Positions 17,110-24,764 of a stretch of 31,981 bases of DNA are shown here, in pieces. A program made the position numbers and the translations under genes. The notes beneath the pieces were generated by a model. That model searched no databases and was not told the origin of the DNA. It saw nothing but the letters and a program-made list of their open reading frames with translations. Origin of the DNA: a virus; IMG/VR virus record IMGVR_UViG_3300035188_000536, positions 1 through 31,981 of that record; one strand, given 5' to 3'. Position 1 is the first letter of the stretch. Each line of letters opens with the position of its first letter.

Positions 17110-17616
17110 ATGAAACCATTAAACGAAGCAGTGATACATTTAATTAATGAAGATGTTGTAAATGCCAAGAAACTTATCGAAAACGAACTTTACATTCGTC
17201 TAGGGACTATTCTTGAAGAAAAATTAAAGAATTATGCACCAACAATCTTTACTGAAAAAATGGCAGCTAAAGATTACGATGGTGATAAGAAGATTGAAAC
17301 ATCAGAACAAGAATTTCTAGGTTCTAGAGATAAGGCAATCAAAAAATCAATGCAATCTAAATCAATGAAAGCTAAATCGATGAAAGAATCAATTGAAGAA
17401 TCTGAGGATGATCTCCTTGAAGAAGATGCTTTTATCGAAGAATTGCAAGCACTTGTCGAATCAATAGAAAATGATATTGGTGAAGAACTCACCGAATCTG
17501 AAATCGAAGAACTTGCAAATATTTTATTAGAAGAGAGTGATCCAGATGAAGACGAGGAAGAAGATTTCGAAGAAGATTTTGAAGAAGAAGACTACGAAGA
17601 AGAAGAAACCAAATAA
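17110..17616 (+). CDS. Prohead core protein (gp67/gp68-like), acidic, with EF-hand-like loop
   Basis: The 168-residue product lies between portal and protease, the slot of the T4 core genes 67 and 68. Residues 55-66 read DYDGDKKIETSE, a good EF-hand/dockerin calcium-loop pattern (acidic at 1, 3, 5, 9 and 12, Ile at 8). Residues 79-93 contain three KSMxx units. The C-terminal third is highly acidic and ends in a run of Glu/Asp, as expected of a scaffold core protein removed by proteolysis. I/LxE tripeptides that gp21 could cleave are present, for example LIE near residue 22. Core function is inferred from position and composition. Confidence 0.7.
   Translation: MKPLNEAVIHLINEDVVNAKKLIENELYIRLGTILEEKLKNYAPTIFTEKMAAKDYDGDKKIETSEQEFLGSRDKAIKKSMQSKSMKAKSMKESIEESEDDLLEEDAFIEELQALVESIENDIGEELTESEIEELANILLEESDPDEDEEEDFEEDFEEEDYEEEETK
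17344..17388 (+). repeat. Three 15-base tandem repeats (KSMxx)
   Basis: Three adjacent 15-base units start AAATCAATG, AAATCAATG and AAATCGATG. They encode KSMQS, KSMKA and KSMKE in the prohead core protein. The unit is short and in frame, suggesting slippage-type expansion of a basic helix between the EF-hand-like loop and the acidic tail. Confidence 0.65.
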
Positions 17617-17627
17617 AGGAAATAAAA

Positions 17628-18275
17628 ATGCTTTTAATAAAAGAAAATAATGATTCAGATATCGTAATCTCTGAAGGTGTAGATAACGGTGCAAAATCAT
17701 GGTTTATTGAAGGCAAAATGATTCAATGCAATAAACCAAATAAAAACAACCGTATGTACGTTACAGAACATATGGATGCTGAGGTTTCACGATATACCCA
17801 AAATTACATTAAAGAAAATAGAGCTTTGGGTGAGTTAAATCACCCACCAACCGCTGATATCGATCTTTCAAGAGTTTCCCATAAAATAGTTAAATTGGAA
17901 AGAAATGGTAATGATTTTTACGGAAAAGCAAAAATCTTATCATCTACCCCAATGGGAAATATTGCTGAGAATTTAATCAAAGAAGGCGTTAAACTCGGTG
18001 TTTCTACGAGAGGGTTAGGTTCTTTGGTCAAAATGAATGGATACAACCAAGTGCAGCCAGATTTTAAACTTGTTGCAGTTGACTTGGTATCAGATCCATC
18101 AGCTCAGGATGCCTATGTAATGGCTCTTAGAGAAGGTAAAGAATGGGTATGGGCCAATGAATTTTTGCCAGAAGGTCAAGTAAATCAACAATATAAAGCT
18201 TTAAAAAAGGCAAGCAGCAAAAAATTAGAAGAAACAGCTGCTAAAATTTTTAAAGATTTTATGCGTTCATTATAA
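17628..18275 (+). CDS. 21: Prohead protease gp21
   Basis: gp21 is the serine protease (S21 family, herpesvirus assemblin-like fold) that cleaves capsid and core proteins after I/L-x-E during head maturation. Length 215 matches T4 (212). The likely catalytic His72 is in GELNHPPTADI and Ser126 in KLGVSTRGLGSL, followed by the family segment VAVDLVSDPSAQDAYV. A GGAAAT precedes the ATG. The gene lies between core and scaffold genes, as in T4, and its targets (gp22, gp23 and the core protein) are its neighbours. Confidence 0.95.
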   Translation: MLLIKENNDSDIVISEGVDNGAKSWFIEGKMIQCNKPNKNNRMYVTEHMDAEVSRYTQNYIKENRALGELNHPPTADIDLSRVSHKIVKLERNGNDFYGKAKILSSTPMGNIAENLIKEGVKLGVSTRGLGSLVKMNGYNQVQPDFKLVAVDLVSDPSAQDAYVMALREGKEWVWANEFLPEGQVNQQYKALKKASSKKLEETAAKIFKDFMRSL

Positions 18276-18327
18276 GTGGAAAAATAATTTTTGCTAAATA
18301 ATAATATAATAATTTAATGGAGAATAT

Positions 18328-19326
18328 ATGAAACAAAAGAAAGCAGTTTTCGCAGCAAATGGAGCAGGAACAAGCACTGAAACTGGGTTTGAACCTCAAG
18401 ATGCTGGGACCGAAGTTATTCCAGATGGAACAGCACAAAGAAACATGGCATCACTAAGACCAGGTGGTGGTATTTCTGGTATGTTGGTAATGAAATCAAA
18501 ATCAGGTACAGCAATGTATCCAGAACAAGATAGTGAAGAAGATGAGAGTGATATGGAAGAACAAAAAGAATCCGTAGAACTTGATATCTCCGATTTTGCA
18601 AATGCTCTTTTTGAGGGTGAAGAATTATCAGAATCCTTCAAACAAAAATGCATTGCAATTTTTGAAGCAGCCGTCAATGAAAAAGTTTCAGTAATGGAAC
18701 AAGCCATGATTGAAGCTTCAAAGAAGATTATAGAAGAGCAAGTCGCTTCTTCAGTTGAAACAATCACTGAAGGTGTTGACAAGTATCTCACCTATGTCTG
18801 TGAAGAATGGCTCAATGAAAATCGTCTTGCTGCTGAACAAGGCATGAAGACTGAAATTGTTGAGAACTTTATTCACGGTCTTAAGGATCTCTTTGAGAAT
18901 AGCTTCATTGATGTTCCAGATGAAAAATATAACGTCGTTGATGAACTCTTCGAAGCCAACAGCGAACTTGAATCAAAACTCAATGCACAAATTAATGAGA
19001 ACATTGAACTCAAGAATACTTTAATTGCTCATCAATGCGCCGAAGCATTCGTTCAGGAATCATCTGGTTTAGCTGATACAGAAATTGAAAAACTAGCCTC
19101 ACTCGCTGAAGGTATTGAGTTCTCAACCGTAGCCCAATATAGAGAAAAAGTAAAATTACTTCGTGAATCATATTTCAATGGTTCAGAACAATTTAATTCT
19201 CAACTTGATGAACATGTTTCATCACCAACCCAACCAATTGTAGAGTCTGGAAGTGATATGGATTATATCGTCCGTTCAATTTCAGAACAAGTTAAAAACT
19301 CAAATTACAAAGTTAAGAAGTCTTAA
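18328..19326 (+). CDS. 22: Prohead scaffold core protein gp22
   Basis: gp22 is the main internal scaffold around which gp23 assembles; gp21 later degrades it. The 332-residue product (T4: 269) has the diagnostic segment VDKYLTYVCEEWLNENRLAA followed by MKTEIVENFIHGLKDLFENS. The rest is Glu/Lys-rich and helical, with a predicted coiled coil around LFEANSELESKLNAQINENI. The N-terminal 90 residues are Gly/Ser/Glu-rich and longer than in T4. An ATGGAG precedes the ATG. Many LxE sites are visible, consistent with processing. Confidence 0.92.
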   Translation: MKQKKAVFAANGAGTSTETGFEPQDAGTEVIPDGTAQRNMASLRPGGGISGMLVMKSKSGTAMYPEQDSEEDESDMEEQKESVELDISDFANALFEGEELSESFKQKCIAIFEAAVNEKVSVMEQAMIEASKKIIEEQVASSVETITEGVDKYLTYVCEEWLNENRLAAEQGMKTEIVENFIHGLKDLFENSFIDVPDEKYNVVDELFEANSELESKLNAQINENIELKNTLIAHQCAEAFVQESSGLADTEIEKLASLAEGIEFSTVAQYREKVKLLRESYFNGSEQFNSQLDEHVSSPTQPIVESGSDMDYIVRSISEQVKNSNYKVKKS

Positions 19327-19338
19327 AAAATAAAAAAT

Positions 19339-19346
19339 TATAAATA
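19339..19346 (+). promoter_or_regulatory. Late promoter box TATAAATA before gene 23
   Basis: This perfect box lies in the 41-base gap between genes 22 and 23. Predicted +1 is near 19352, and the Shine-Dalgarno AGGAG (19356-19360) lies in the short leader before the ATG at 19368. T4 gene 23 is also driven by a strong late promoter. Confidence 0.75.
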
Positions 19347-19367
19347 AAAAAGTATAGGAGAAAATAA

Positions 19368-20792
19368 ATGGACTTTAATAGCGTTACACCCTACGACACA
19401 CTTTTAGAAAAATGGAATGCGGTCATAGATCATCCAGATCTTCCCAACATCGATGATGTTTATCGTAAGAAGACAACCGCAGTTCTTCTTGAAAATCAAA
19501 GAAAAGCACTCAGAGAGCAAGCTGGTTTCTTAACCGAAGCTCCAACAAATGCAATGAATGCTGGTGGTTTTGCAAGTACATCAGTTGCTGGTGCAAACTC
19601 AGCACTTCAAGGTTACGATCCAATTCTCATTAGCCTTGTTCGTAGAGCAATGCCAAATGTCGTTGCATATGATGTCGCTGGCGTTCAGCCAATGACCGCA
19701 CCAACTGGTCTTATCTTTGCAATGAGAGCAAGATATGATGGTCAAAATGGTCTAGAAGCAATGTATGATGAACCAATCGCTTCATTCTCAGGTGTTTCTG
19801 GTGCTACTGGTATTGATCCTAATGGTTATTCTGGTGGTTATACCTATTCAAACCCACTTGGCGCAGCTGGTGGTACTGGATGGACTAATGTTACAGCATT
19901 AAGAACAAATCAATTTAATTTCTTCCGTGGTTTCTTGACTGGTCAAGCAGAAAATCTTTCAAGTGGTCCACAAAGTACATCTGCTGGTATAGCAACTGGT
20001 TTCCGTGAAATGGCATTCAGCATTGAACGTGTCGCTGTAGAAGCTCGTACACGTGCTCTCAAGGCAGAATACACCACAGAACTTGCACAAGATCTCAAAG
20101 CAGTTCACGGTCTTGATGCAGAATCAGAACTCGCAAATATTCTCTCAGTTGAAATTCTCAACGAAATCAATAGAGAAATCATTCGCGCAGTCTACGCTTC
20201 GGCTAAAGCTGGTGCTCAACAATCAGATCTTTCTAAAGCAGGCGATTATAGCCTTGTATCAGACTCTGATGGTCGTTGGTCAGCAGAGCGTTATCGTGGT
20301 CTTATGTACCAAATCGAACGCGAAGCAAACGTAATTGCTAAAGAAACTCGTAGAGGTAAGGGTAACTTTATTCTTTGCAGTGCAGATGTTGCATCAGCAC
20401 TTGCAATGGGTGGATTCCTCAATCTCTCACCAGCACTCAATGTTCAAATGAATGTTGATGATACTGGTAACGTGTTTGCTGGTGTTCTTAACGGTAAATT
20501 TAAGGTTTATATCGATCCGTTCGTTCCAGCTGGCGTTGATTTCGTCTGTGTTGGTTATAAGGGTCAATCACCATATGATGCTGGTATGTTCTACTGCCCA
20601 TACGTTCCTCTCCAAATGGTACGTGCAGTTGGTGAAAATACCTTCCAGCCAAAGATCGGCTTCAAGACTCGCTACGGCATGGTTGCAAATCCATTCGCTG
20701 GTGGTCGTACCGCTAATGTTGGTCTTGGTGATGGTCTAAACACCTACTACCGTCTATTCCGTGTTATTGATCTTCACGGTAACTCAGCCTGA
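19368..20792 (+). CDS. 23: Major capsid protein gp23
   Basis: This is the HK97-fold capsid protein of T4-like phages, 474 residues (T4: 521). Family stretches include YDPILISLVRRAMPNVVAYD, GVQPMTAPTGLIFAMRARYD, FSIERVAVEARTRALKAEYT, ELAQDLKAVHGLDAESELAN and FVPAGVDFVCVGYKG. The N-terminus has FLTE at 54-57, which fits the gp21 site I/L-x-E, so maturation probably removes about 57 residues. Codons are richer in C-ending and CGT forms than in neighbouring genes, as expected for a very highly expressed gene. It has its own late box upstream and a strong terminator downstream, so it can be made as a separate transcript. Confidence 0.97.
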   Translation: MDFNSVTPYDTLLEKWNAVIDHPDLPNIDDVYRKKTTAVLLENQRKALREQAGFLTEAPTNAMNAGGFASTSVAGANSALQGYDPILISLVRRAMPNVVAYDVAGVQPMTAPTGLIFAMRARYDGQNGLEAMYDEPIASFSGVSGATGIDPNGYSGGYTYSNPLGAAGGTGWTNVTALRTNQFNFFRGFLTGQAENLSSGPQSTSAGIATGFREMAFSIERVAVEARTRALKAEYTTELAQDLKAVHGLDAESELANILSVEILNEINREIIRAVYASAKAGAQQSDLSKAGDYSLVSDSDGRWSAERYRGLMYQIEREANVIAKETRRGKGNFILCSADVASALAMGGFLNLSPALNVQMNVDDTGNVFAGVLNGKFKVYIDPFVPAGVDFVCVGYKGQSPYDAGMFYCPYVPLQMVRAVGENTFQPKIGFKTRYGMVANPFAGGRTANVGLGDGLNTYYRLFRVIDLHGNSA

Positions 20793-20820
20793 TAATCAGG
20801 ACTGATTGAAAAAATAAAAG

Positions 20821-20853
20821 CAAAGGGTTGGGTAAAACCAACCCTTTGTTATT
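20821..20853 (+). terminator. Strong intrinsic terminator after gene 23
   Basis: CAAAGGGTTGG (20821-20831) and CCAACCCTTTG (20838-20848) form a perfect 11-bp stem with a 6-base loop GTAAAA, followed by TTATTTTT. It is the strongest terminator in the window and separates the structural block from the next transcription unit. The next late box begins within a few bases of its T-tract. Confidence 0.9.
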
Positions 20854-20855
20854 TT

Positions 20856-20863
20856 TATAAATA
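20856..20863 (+). promoter_or_regulatory. Late promoter box TATAAATA abutting a start codon
   Basis: This perfect box directly follows the gene 23 terminator and ends 5 bases before the ATG at 20869. With T4 spacing the +1 is the A of that ATG. No Shine-Dalgarno is present in the intervening TTGGT. Confidence 0.65.
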
Positions 20864-20868
20864 TTGGT

Positions 20869-21423
20869 ATGGGATTTAATAATATACCAGATTCTGTTAA
20901 ACAATATTTACCTGGAGATTTTTTAACATCAAATCCATCTATTCCAGTAAATACTAATTTTTTAACCAATAATAAATTTATTTTTATTCTTGATCGATGT
21001 CCTACATTAGTATATTTTTGCCAAAGAGCCAACGTACCATCCGTATCTTTGGGTATTTCTATACAGAATACTCCAACAGCAATTCAAATACAAAGACCTG
21101 GTACAAATGTTACTTTAGAAGAATTTCAAGTTGGATTTGCTATCGATGAGGATTTATTAAATTGGCGAGAGATTCATGATTGGATAAAAGCAATAACATA
21201 TTATGGAAATAATTGTTCAATTCTTAAAGAAGAACAACAAACTTCAAATGCTTCGCTATTGATCCTAAATAGTTCATATAGACCATTTTTAAAAGTCAGA
21301 TTCTATGATATTTTCCCAACTTTCTTAAGTGGTATTGATTTTGATACAACATTACCAGATACAGATAATATTATTGCTTCTGTAAATTTTGCGTATTCTT
21401 ATTTTGACTTAGAAACTCTTTAA
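20869..21423 (+). CDS. Second tail-tube-fold protein (gp19/gp54-like)
   Basis: The pattern of this 184-residue product is that of tube-like proteins: NNKFIFILDRCPTLVYFCQR, VPSVSLGISIQ, FQVGFAIDEDLLNWREIHDW, VRFYDIFPTFLSGIDFD, then ASVNFAYSYFDLE at the end. T4-like phages have several proteins with this fold, including gp19 (tube) and gp54 (tube initiator on the baseplate). In cyanophages a tail-completion gene (gp3) can follow gene 23, so gp3 is an alternative. I cannot decide between these. It is isolated by a terminator upstream and begins exactly at the predicted +1 of a late box. Confidence 0.7.
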   Translation: MGFNNIPDSVKQYLPGDFLTSNPSIPVNTNFLTNNKFIFILDRCPTLVYFCQRANVPSVSLGISIQNTPTAIQIQRPGTNVTLEEFQVGFAIDEDLLNWREIHDWIKAITYYGNNCSILKEEQQTSNASLLILNSSYRPFLKVRFYDIFPTFLSGIDFDTTLPDTDNIIASVNFAYSYFDLETL

Positions 21424-21441
21424 TTATATAATTTTTTTATT

Positions 21442-21879
21442 ATGACTATAAATGAATTGAAAAAATTAGTAGAAAAAGATCTTGAGATTGATTCAACAGA
21501 GTTAGGATCTGAAGCATTAAGATCACCACAATTACATAATAAGTATTTGTGTTTTTTACTTGATGAAAAACATAATCTAAATCTTATGGAATCAATCTTA
21601 AAAATTACAGAAAAAGATAAATGGCTTTACTATACAGGTAAAATGAGTGAAGAAGATCTCAAAAAACATAATTGGGAACCCTTTGACCTTGCAGTTATAA
21701 AACAAGATGTTGACCGTTTTATAGAAGCTGATAAACAGTATTCTGATATCAAAATCAAAGTTGAACAGCAACGAGAAAAGGTAAATTACTTAGAAAATGT
21801 CATTAAGATAATGTCCAATCGTGGATGGAATATCAAATCTGCCATTGAGTGGGTTAAATTTACTCAAGGTCTTTCATGA
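21442..21879 (+). CDS. uvsY: UvsY recombination mediator
   Basis: UvsY loads the UvsX recombinase onto gp32-coated single-stranded DNA. The product has 145 residues (T4: 137). Conserved features are the KYLCFLLDEKHNL region, DKWLYYTGKMSEED and the C-terminal NRGWNIKSAIEWVKFTQG, the counterpart of the T4 NRGFLIKNAIEWRKF end. No Shine-Dalgarno precedes the ATG; its context is a U-rich TTTATTATG, like that of gene 44. The stop overlaps uvsW by four bases (ATGA). No uvsX is visible in the window. Confidence 0.93.
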   Translation: MTINELKKLVEKDLEIDSTELGSEALRSPQLHNKYLCFLLDEKHNLNLMESILKITEKDKWLYYTGKMSEEDLKKHNWEPFDLAVIKQDVDRFIEADKQYSDIKIKVEQQREKVNYLENVIKIMSNRGWNIKSAIEWVKFTQGLS

Positions 21880-23336
21880 TTGAAATAGAAAAAGTAGATG
21901 AAAGTTTTATAAAAATAAAATGCGAAGAAGATATCGCACGAGAACTTTCATCCTTTTTCACATTTAAAGTACCAAATCATGAGTATTCACCAGCCTATAG
22001 AAAAAAGAAGTGGGATGGTAAAATTAGATTATTTAATTTGGGATCTAAGACAATATACGCTGGTTTATTAGACTACATAATCAAATTTCTTGAAGAAAGA
22101 AATTACTCATATCAGATAAATTTTGATCAATGTAGGATAGAAGAATCTTCTATTGATGAATGGATTTCTCAGCAAAAAATTTATTCAAATAAAAAAGAAT
22201 TGAAACCACATGATTATCAAATAGATGCCATTAAAAAAGCACTAACAAAGCAAAGAATATTACTTCTTTCACCAACTGGTAGTGGAAAATCATTAATAAT
22301 TTATCTAATATTAAAATATCTTTTAGAAAAAGATCAAAAAAAATATTTAATTGTAGTACCAACAACTGGTCTTGTAAATCAATTATATAATGATTTTGCT
22401 GATTATTCAAATAAAGATGTAAAATTTTTACAAAAAATTCATACAATTTTTGCTGGTAAAGAAAAAATAACAACAAAAAGAATTATTATATCTACGTGGC
22501 AAAGTATTTTTAAAGAGCCAGAGTCATTTTTTAATGAATTCGATGGAATCTTTGGTGATGAATGTCATTTATTCAAAGCAAAATCTTTATCTTTACTTGT
22601 TCGTAAAATGAAGCAAACAAAATACCGTATAGGAACTACAGGTACACTAGATAATACAGAAGCTCATAAACTAATTATAGAGGGTTTATTTGGTAGGTCT
22701 TATGCAGTAACTACAACCAAAGAATTAATTGATGATAATATCTTATCAAAATTAAATATTAATAACATATTATTGTCTTATAACCAATTTCCAAAAAAAC
22801 CATTATATGCACAAGAAATAGAATGGTTAATTACAAATGAATATAGAAATAATTTTATAGCTGATTTAGCATCTAAAATTAAAGGTAATGTTCTTGTACT
22901 CTATAATTTTGTAGAAAAACATGGTATTCCTCTTTATACTAAGATAAAACAAAAGAATAAAAAAGATGTTTTTCAAATTCATGGAAAAACTGATATAGAA
23001 GAACGAGAACTAATAAGAAATATTGTTAATAATCATACCAATAGTGTTCTTGTTGCATCTTACGGAACATGTAGCACTGGTATTAATATTAAAAATATCA
23101 ATGCTATTATTTTTGCTTCTCCCTCTAAATCAGTTGTGCGCGTCTTACAATCAATCGGTCGAGGATTAAGAAAATCTGAAACCAAAGATAATGTTGTAGT
23201 ATACGATATTAGTGATGATTTACACTATAAATCATATCGAAACCATACGCTAAGACATATGGATGAGCGTTTGACCATATATAATAATGAGAAGTTCACA
23301 TATAAAACTATAAAAGTGAAGCTAGGAGACATATGA
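21876..23336 (+). CDS. uvsW: UvsW helicase (SF2)
   Basis: UvsW unwinds D-loops, R-loops and branched DNA, helping the switch from origin- to recombination-dependent replication. The 486-residue product (T4: 502) has a Q-like motif KPHDYQIDAIK at 110-120, Walker A SPTGSGKS at 132-139, DECH at 228-231, motif III GTTGTL at 253-258 and motif VI QSIGRGLRK at 425-433. The residues needed for helicase activity are present. It overlaps uvsY upstream and the next gene downstream by four bases. Confidence 0.95.
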   Translation: MIEIEKVDESFIKIKCEEDIARELSSFFTFKVPNHEYSPAYRKKKWDGKIRLFNLGSKTIYAGLLDYIIKFLEERNYSYQINFDQCRIEESSIDEWISQQKIYSNKKELKPHDYQIDAIKKALTKQRILLLSPTGSGKSLIIYLILKYLLEKDQKKYLIVVPTTGLVNQLYNDFADYSNKDVKFLQKIHTIFAGKEKITTKRIIISTWQSIFKEPESFFNEFDGIFGDECHLFKAKSLSLLVRKMKQTKYRIGTTGTLDNTEAHKLIIEGLFGRSYAVTTTKELIDDNILSKLNINNILLSYNQFPKKPLYAQEIEWLITNEYRNNFIADLASKIKGNVLVLYNFVEKHGIPLYTKIKQKNKKDVFQIHGKTDIEERELIRNIVNNHTNSVLVASYGTCSTGINIKNINAIIFASPSKSVVRVLQSIGRGLRKSETKDNVVVYDISDDLHYKSYRNHTLRHMDERLTIYNNEKFTYKTIKVKLGDI

Positions 23337-24061
23337 ACAAGAATACAAAAATCTTCAAACTAGTTAGTGGTGAAGAAATAATTGGTAATCTTTTAAATAA
23401 TGACAGTGATTCTGTTCTTAAAATTGAAAATCCTATGGTTTTTAAAACAGCAACTATGTTGGACACAAGAGGTGTGCCACACGATGTTACAATCTTAAAG
23501 GATTGGATGTATCGATCAGATGAAAAAATAGCAGATCTACCGAAAGAACAAATTTCAATTTTATTCAATCCAAACGAAAAAACTTTAGAATTATATAAAA
23601 TTGAAATATCTAAAAATGACACATCATCCCAAAAAATTCTTGATACAGATGAATTAAAAAATAATTTTGTGAATCCTCTTGATAATATTATGGATTCTTT
23701 TATGAATAATTTGACAGATCTTGCTAGACAGGAACCATCAAGAAAAAGACGTAAATCTAAAAAGAGAAGACCACCACCAGAACAAGATGAAATATCACTA
23801 GAAGCCTTAATTCCAGACGAACTTAAGGAAAGACCTATGATTTATCTTTCTATGGTCATACCACCAGAGTGTATAATGAATTTACTAACCGCTGGTATTT
23901 TAGATCCAGAACAATTATTAGAAATAATTGAAGAAGTAAAGAAAAAAAATAATTTTACTGGTGATGAGAAGAAGAGAGAAGATTTTGGTAATAAGTTATC
24001 TGATTGGAATCCAGATCCAAAATCTGCTGATTATAATGAAGAGGATCCACTAGATTCTTGA
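23333..24061 (+). CDS. Probable Sm-like domain protein with extra C-terminal region
   Basis: The 242-residue product starts NKNTKIFKLVSGEEIIGNLL, then has IENPMVF and later ISILFNPNEKTLELYK. This run of short beta strands with xKLxxGEEIIG is the pattern of small Sm-like (Lsm/Hfq-type) proteins found in marine T4-like phages; I recall a published structure of such a protein of probable cyanophage origin. Residues about 130-160 are strongly basic (RKRRKSKKRRPPP). A separate C-terminal segment (LKERPMIYLSMVIPPECIMN) is hydrophobic and helical. RNA binding is a reasonable inference from fold and charge but is not shown. It is translationally coupled to uvsW and followed by a 140-base gap. Confidence 0.55.
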   Translation: MNKNTKIFKLVSGEEIIGNLLNNDSDSVLKIENPMVFKTATMLDTRGVPHDVTILKDWMYRSDEKIADLPKEQISILFNPNEKTLELYKIEISKNDTSSQKILDTDELKNNFVNPLDNIMDSFMNNLTDLARQEPSRKRRKSKKRRPPPEQDEISLEALIPDELKERPMIYLSMVIPPECIMNLLTAGILDPEQLLEIIEEVKKKNNFTGDEKKREDFGNKLSDWNPDPKSADYNEEDPLDS

Positions 24062-24106
24062 TTACTTACTATTAGTAACTAAGTATGTTTACTTTATCCC
24101 TTTCTC

Positions 24107-24120
24107 TCCCCACAAGGGGA
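24107..24120 (+). terminator. Small GC hairpin in the gap before gene 55
   Basis: TCCCC (24107-24111) and GGGGA (24116-24120) form a 5-bp GC stem with an ACAA loop, followed by an AT-rich stretch without a clean T-run. It stands out in this AT-rich DNA. It may end or slow the uvsY-uvsW transcript before the gene 55 promoter. The stem is short, so confidence is limited. Confidence 0.4.
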
Positions 24121-24156
24121 ATTATAATAGACTTTTAAAAACTGTCAAGTAAAAAC

Positions 24157-24184
24157 TTGAAATTTTACAGGAATCTGTTATAAT
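24157..24184 (+). promoter_or_regulatory. Sigma70-type promoter with extended -10 before gene 55
   Basis: TTGAAA (24157-24162) is followed after 16 bases by TATAAT (24179-24184), with TG one base upstream (TGTTATAAT, an extended -10). It is the best host-type promoter in the window. Predicted +1 is near 24191, directly at the GGAG of the gene 55 ribosome binding site. It would drive early or middle transcription of gene 55 and the following recombination and replication genes. Confidence 0.7.
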
Positions 24185-24200
24185 GAAAGAGGAGTACAAA

Positions 24201-24764
24201 ATGGCAGAAGATATAGTAGAAAAAGAATTAAAATCATTAAGACATTACGTTGATAACCAAAAATTCCTTAAATCCATGAATGAATGGAAAAAGGAAGTCA
24301 AAAAGGCCGAAAAGAAAGGTCAGAAGCGACCCCCGGTAACGGATTATATAGCAGAATGCTTTATAATGATCGCTGAACATCTTTCTCAACGGCCTAATTT
24401 TATTAATTATCCTTTTAGAGAAGATATGGTTGGTGATGGTATAGAAAATTGTATAGCATACGCTCACAATTTTGATTCAGAGAAATCATCAAATCCATTC
24501 TCATATTTTACACAAATAATTTATTACGCTTTTTTGCGTCGAATAGAAAGAGAAAAGAAACAATCTTTCATAAAATATAAATGCTTACAGATGAATGATG
24601 TTGATGGAAAATTTGTAGATTGGCTACAAAATAATCAAGGATCATCTACTTTTGGTGAATTTCTTCAACACACATTTTTCTTATCTGAAAACGATATAGA
24701 AAAAATGGAAGCCAAAGAAAAAGTAAAGAAAAAACGTGGTAAAAAATCAAAAAAGAAATCATGA
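24201..24764 (+). CDS. 55: Late-transcription sigma factor gp55
   Basis: gp55 is the phage sigma that directs host RNA polymerase to TATAAATA late boxes, together with gp33 and the gp45 clamp. I chose the ATG at 24201 because AGAGGAG (24188-24194) precedes it at good spacing and an upstream in-frame ATG at 24183 lies inside the -10 box of the promoter. The 187-residue product (T4: 185) has PPVTDYIAECFIMIAEHLSQ, then NYPFREDMVGDGIENCI and NPFSYFTQIIYYAFLRRIER, the sigma region 2-like core of the family. The C-terminus is Lys-rich. It overlaps gene 47 by four bases. Confidence 0.93.
   Translation: MAEDIVEKELKSLRHYVDNQKFLKSMNEWKKEVKKAEKKGQKRPPVTDYIAECFIMIAEHLSQRPNFINYPFREDMVGDGIENCIAYAHNFDSEKSSNPFSYFTQIIYYAFLRRIEREKKQSFIKYKCLQMNDVDGKFVDWLQNNQGSSTFGEFLQHTFFLSENDIEKMEAKEKVKKKRGKKSKKKS

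Noticed and set aside
18293-18310. Late box or TATAAT promoter before gene 22
   Set aside because: GCTAAATA has two mismatches to the late box, and the TATAAT at 18305 lacks a credible -35; the gap is simply very AT-rich.
20793-20868. tRNA or riboswitch in the gap after gene 23
   Set aside because: The structure is a simple terminator hairpin followed by a late box; no cloverleaf or conserved aptamer is seen. No tRNA or CRISPR array was seen elsewhere.
24183-24185. ATG at 24183 as gene 55 start
   Set aside because: It overlaps the -10 box and has no Shine-Dalgarno; ATG 24201 has AGAGGAG at good spacing and gives the T4-like length.
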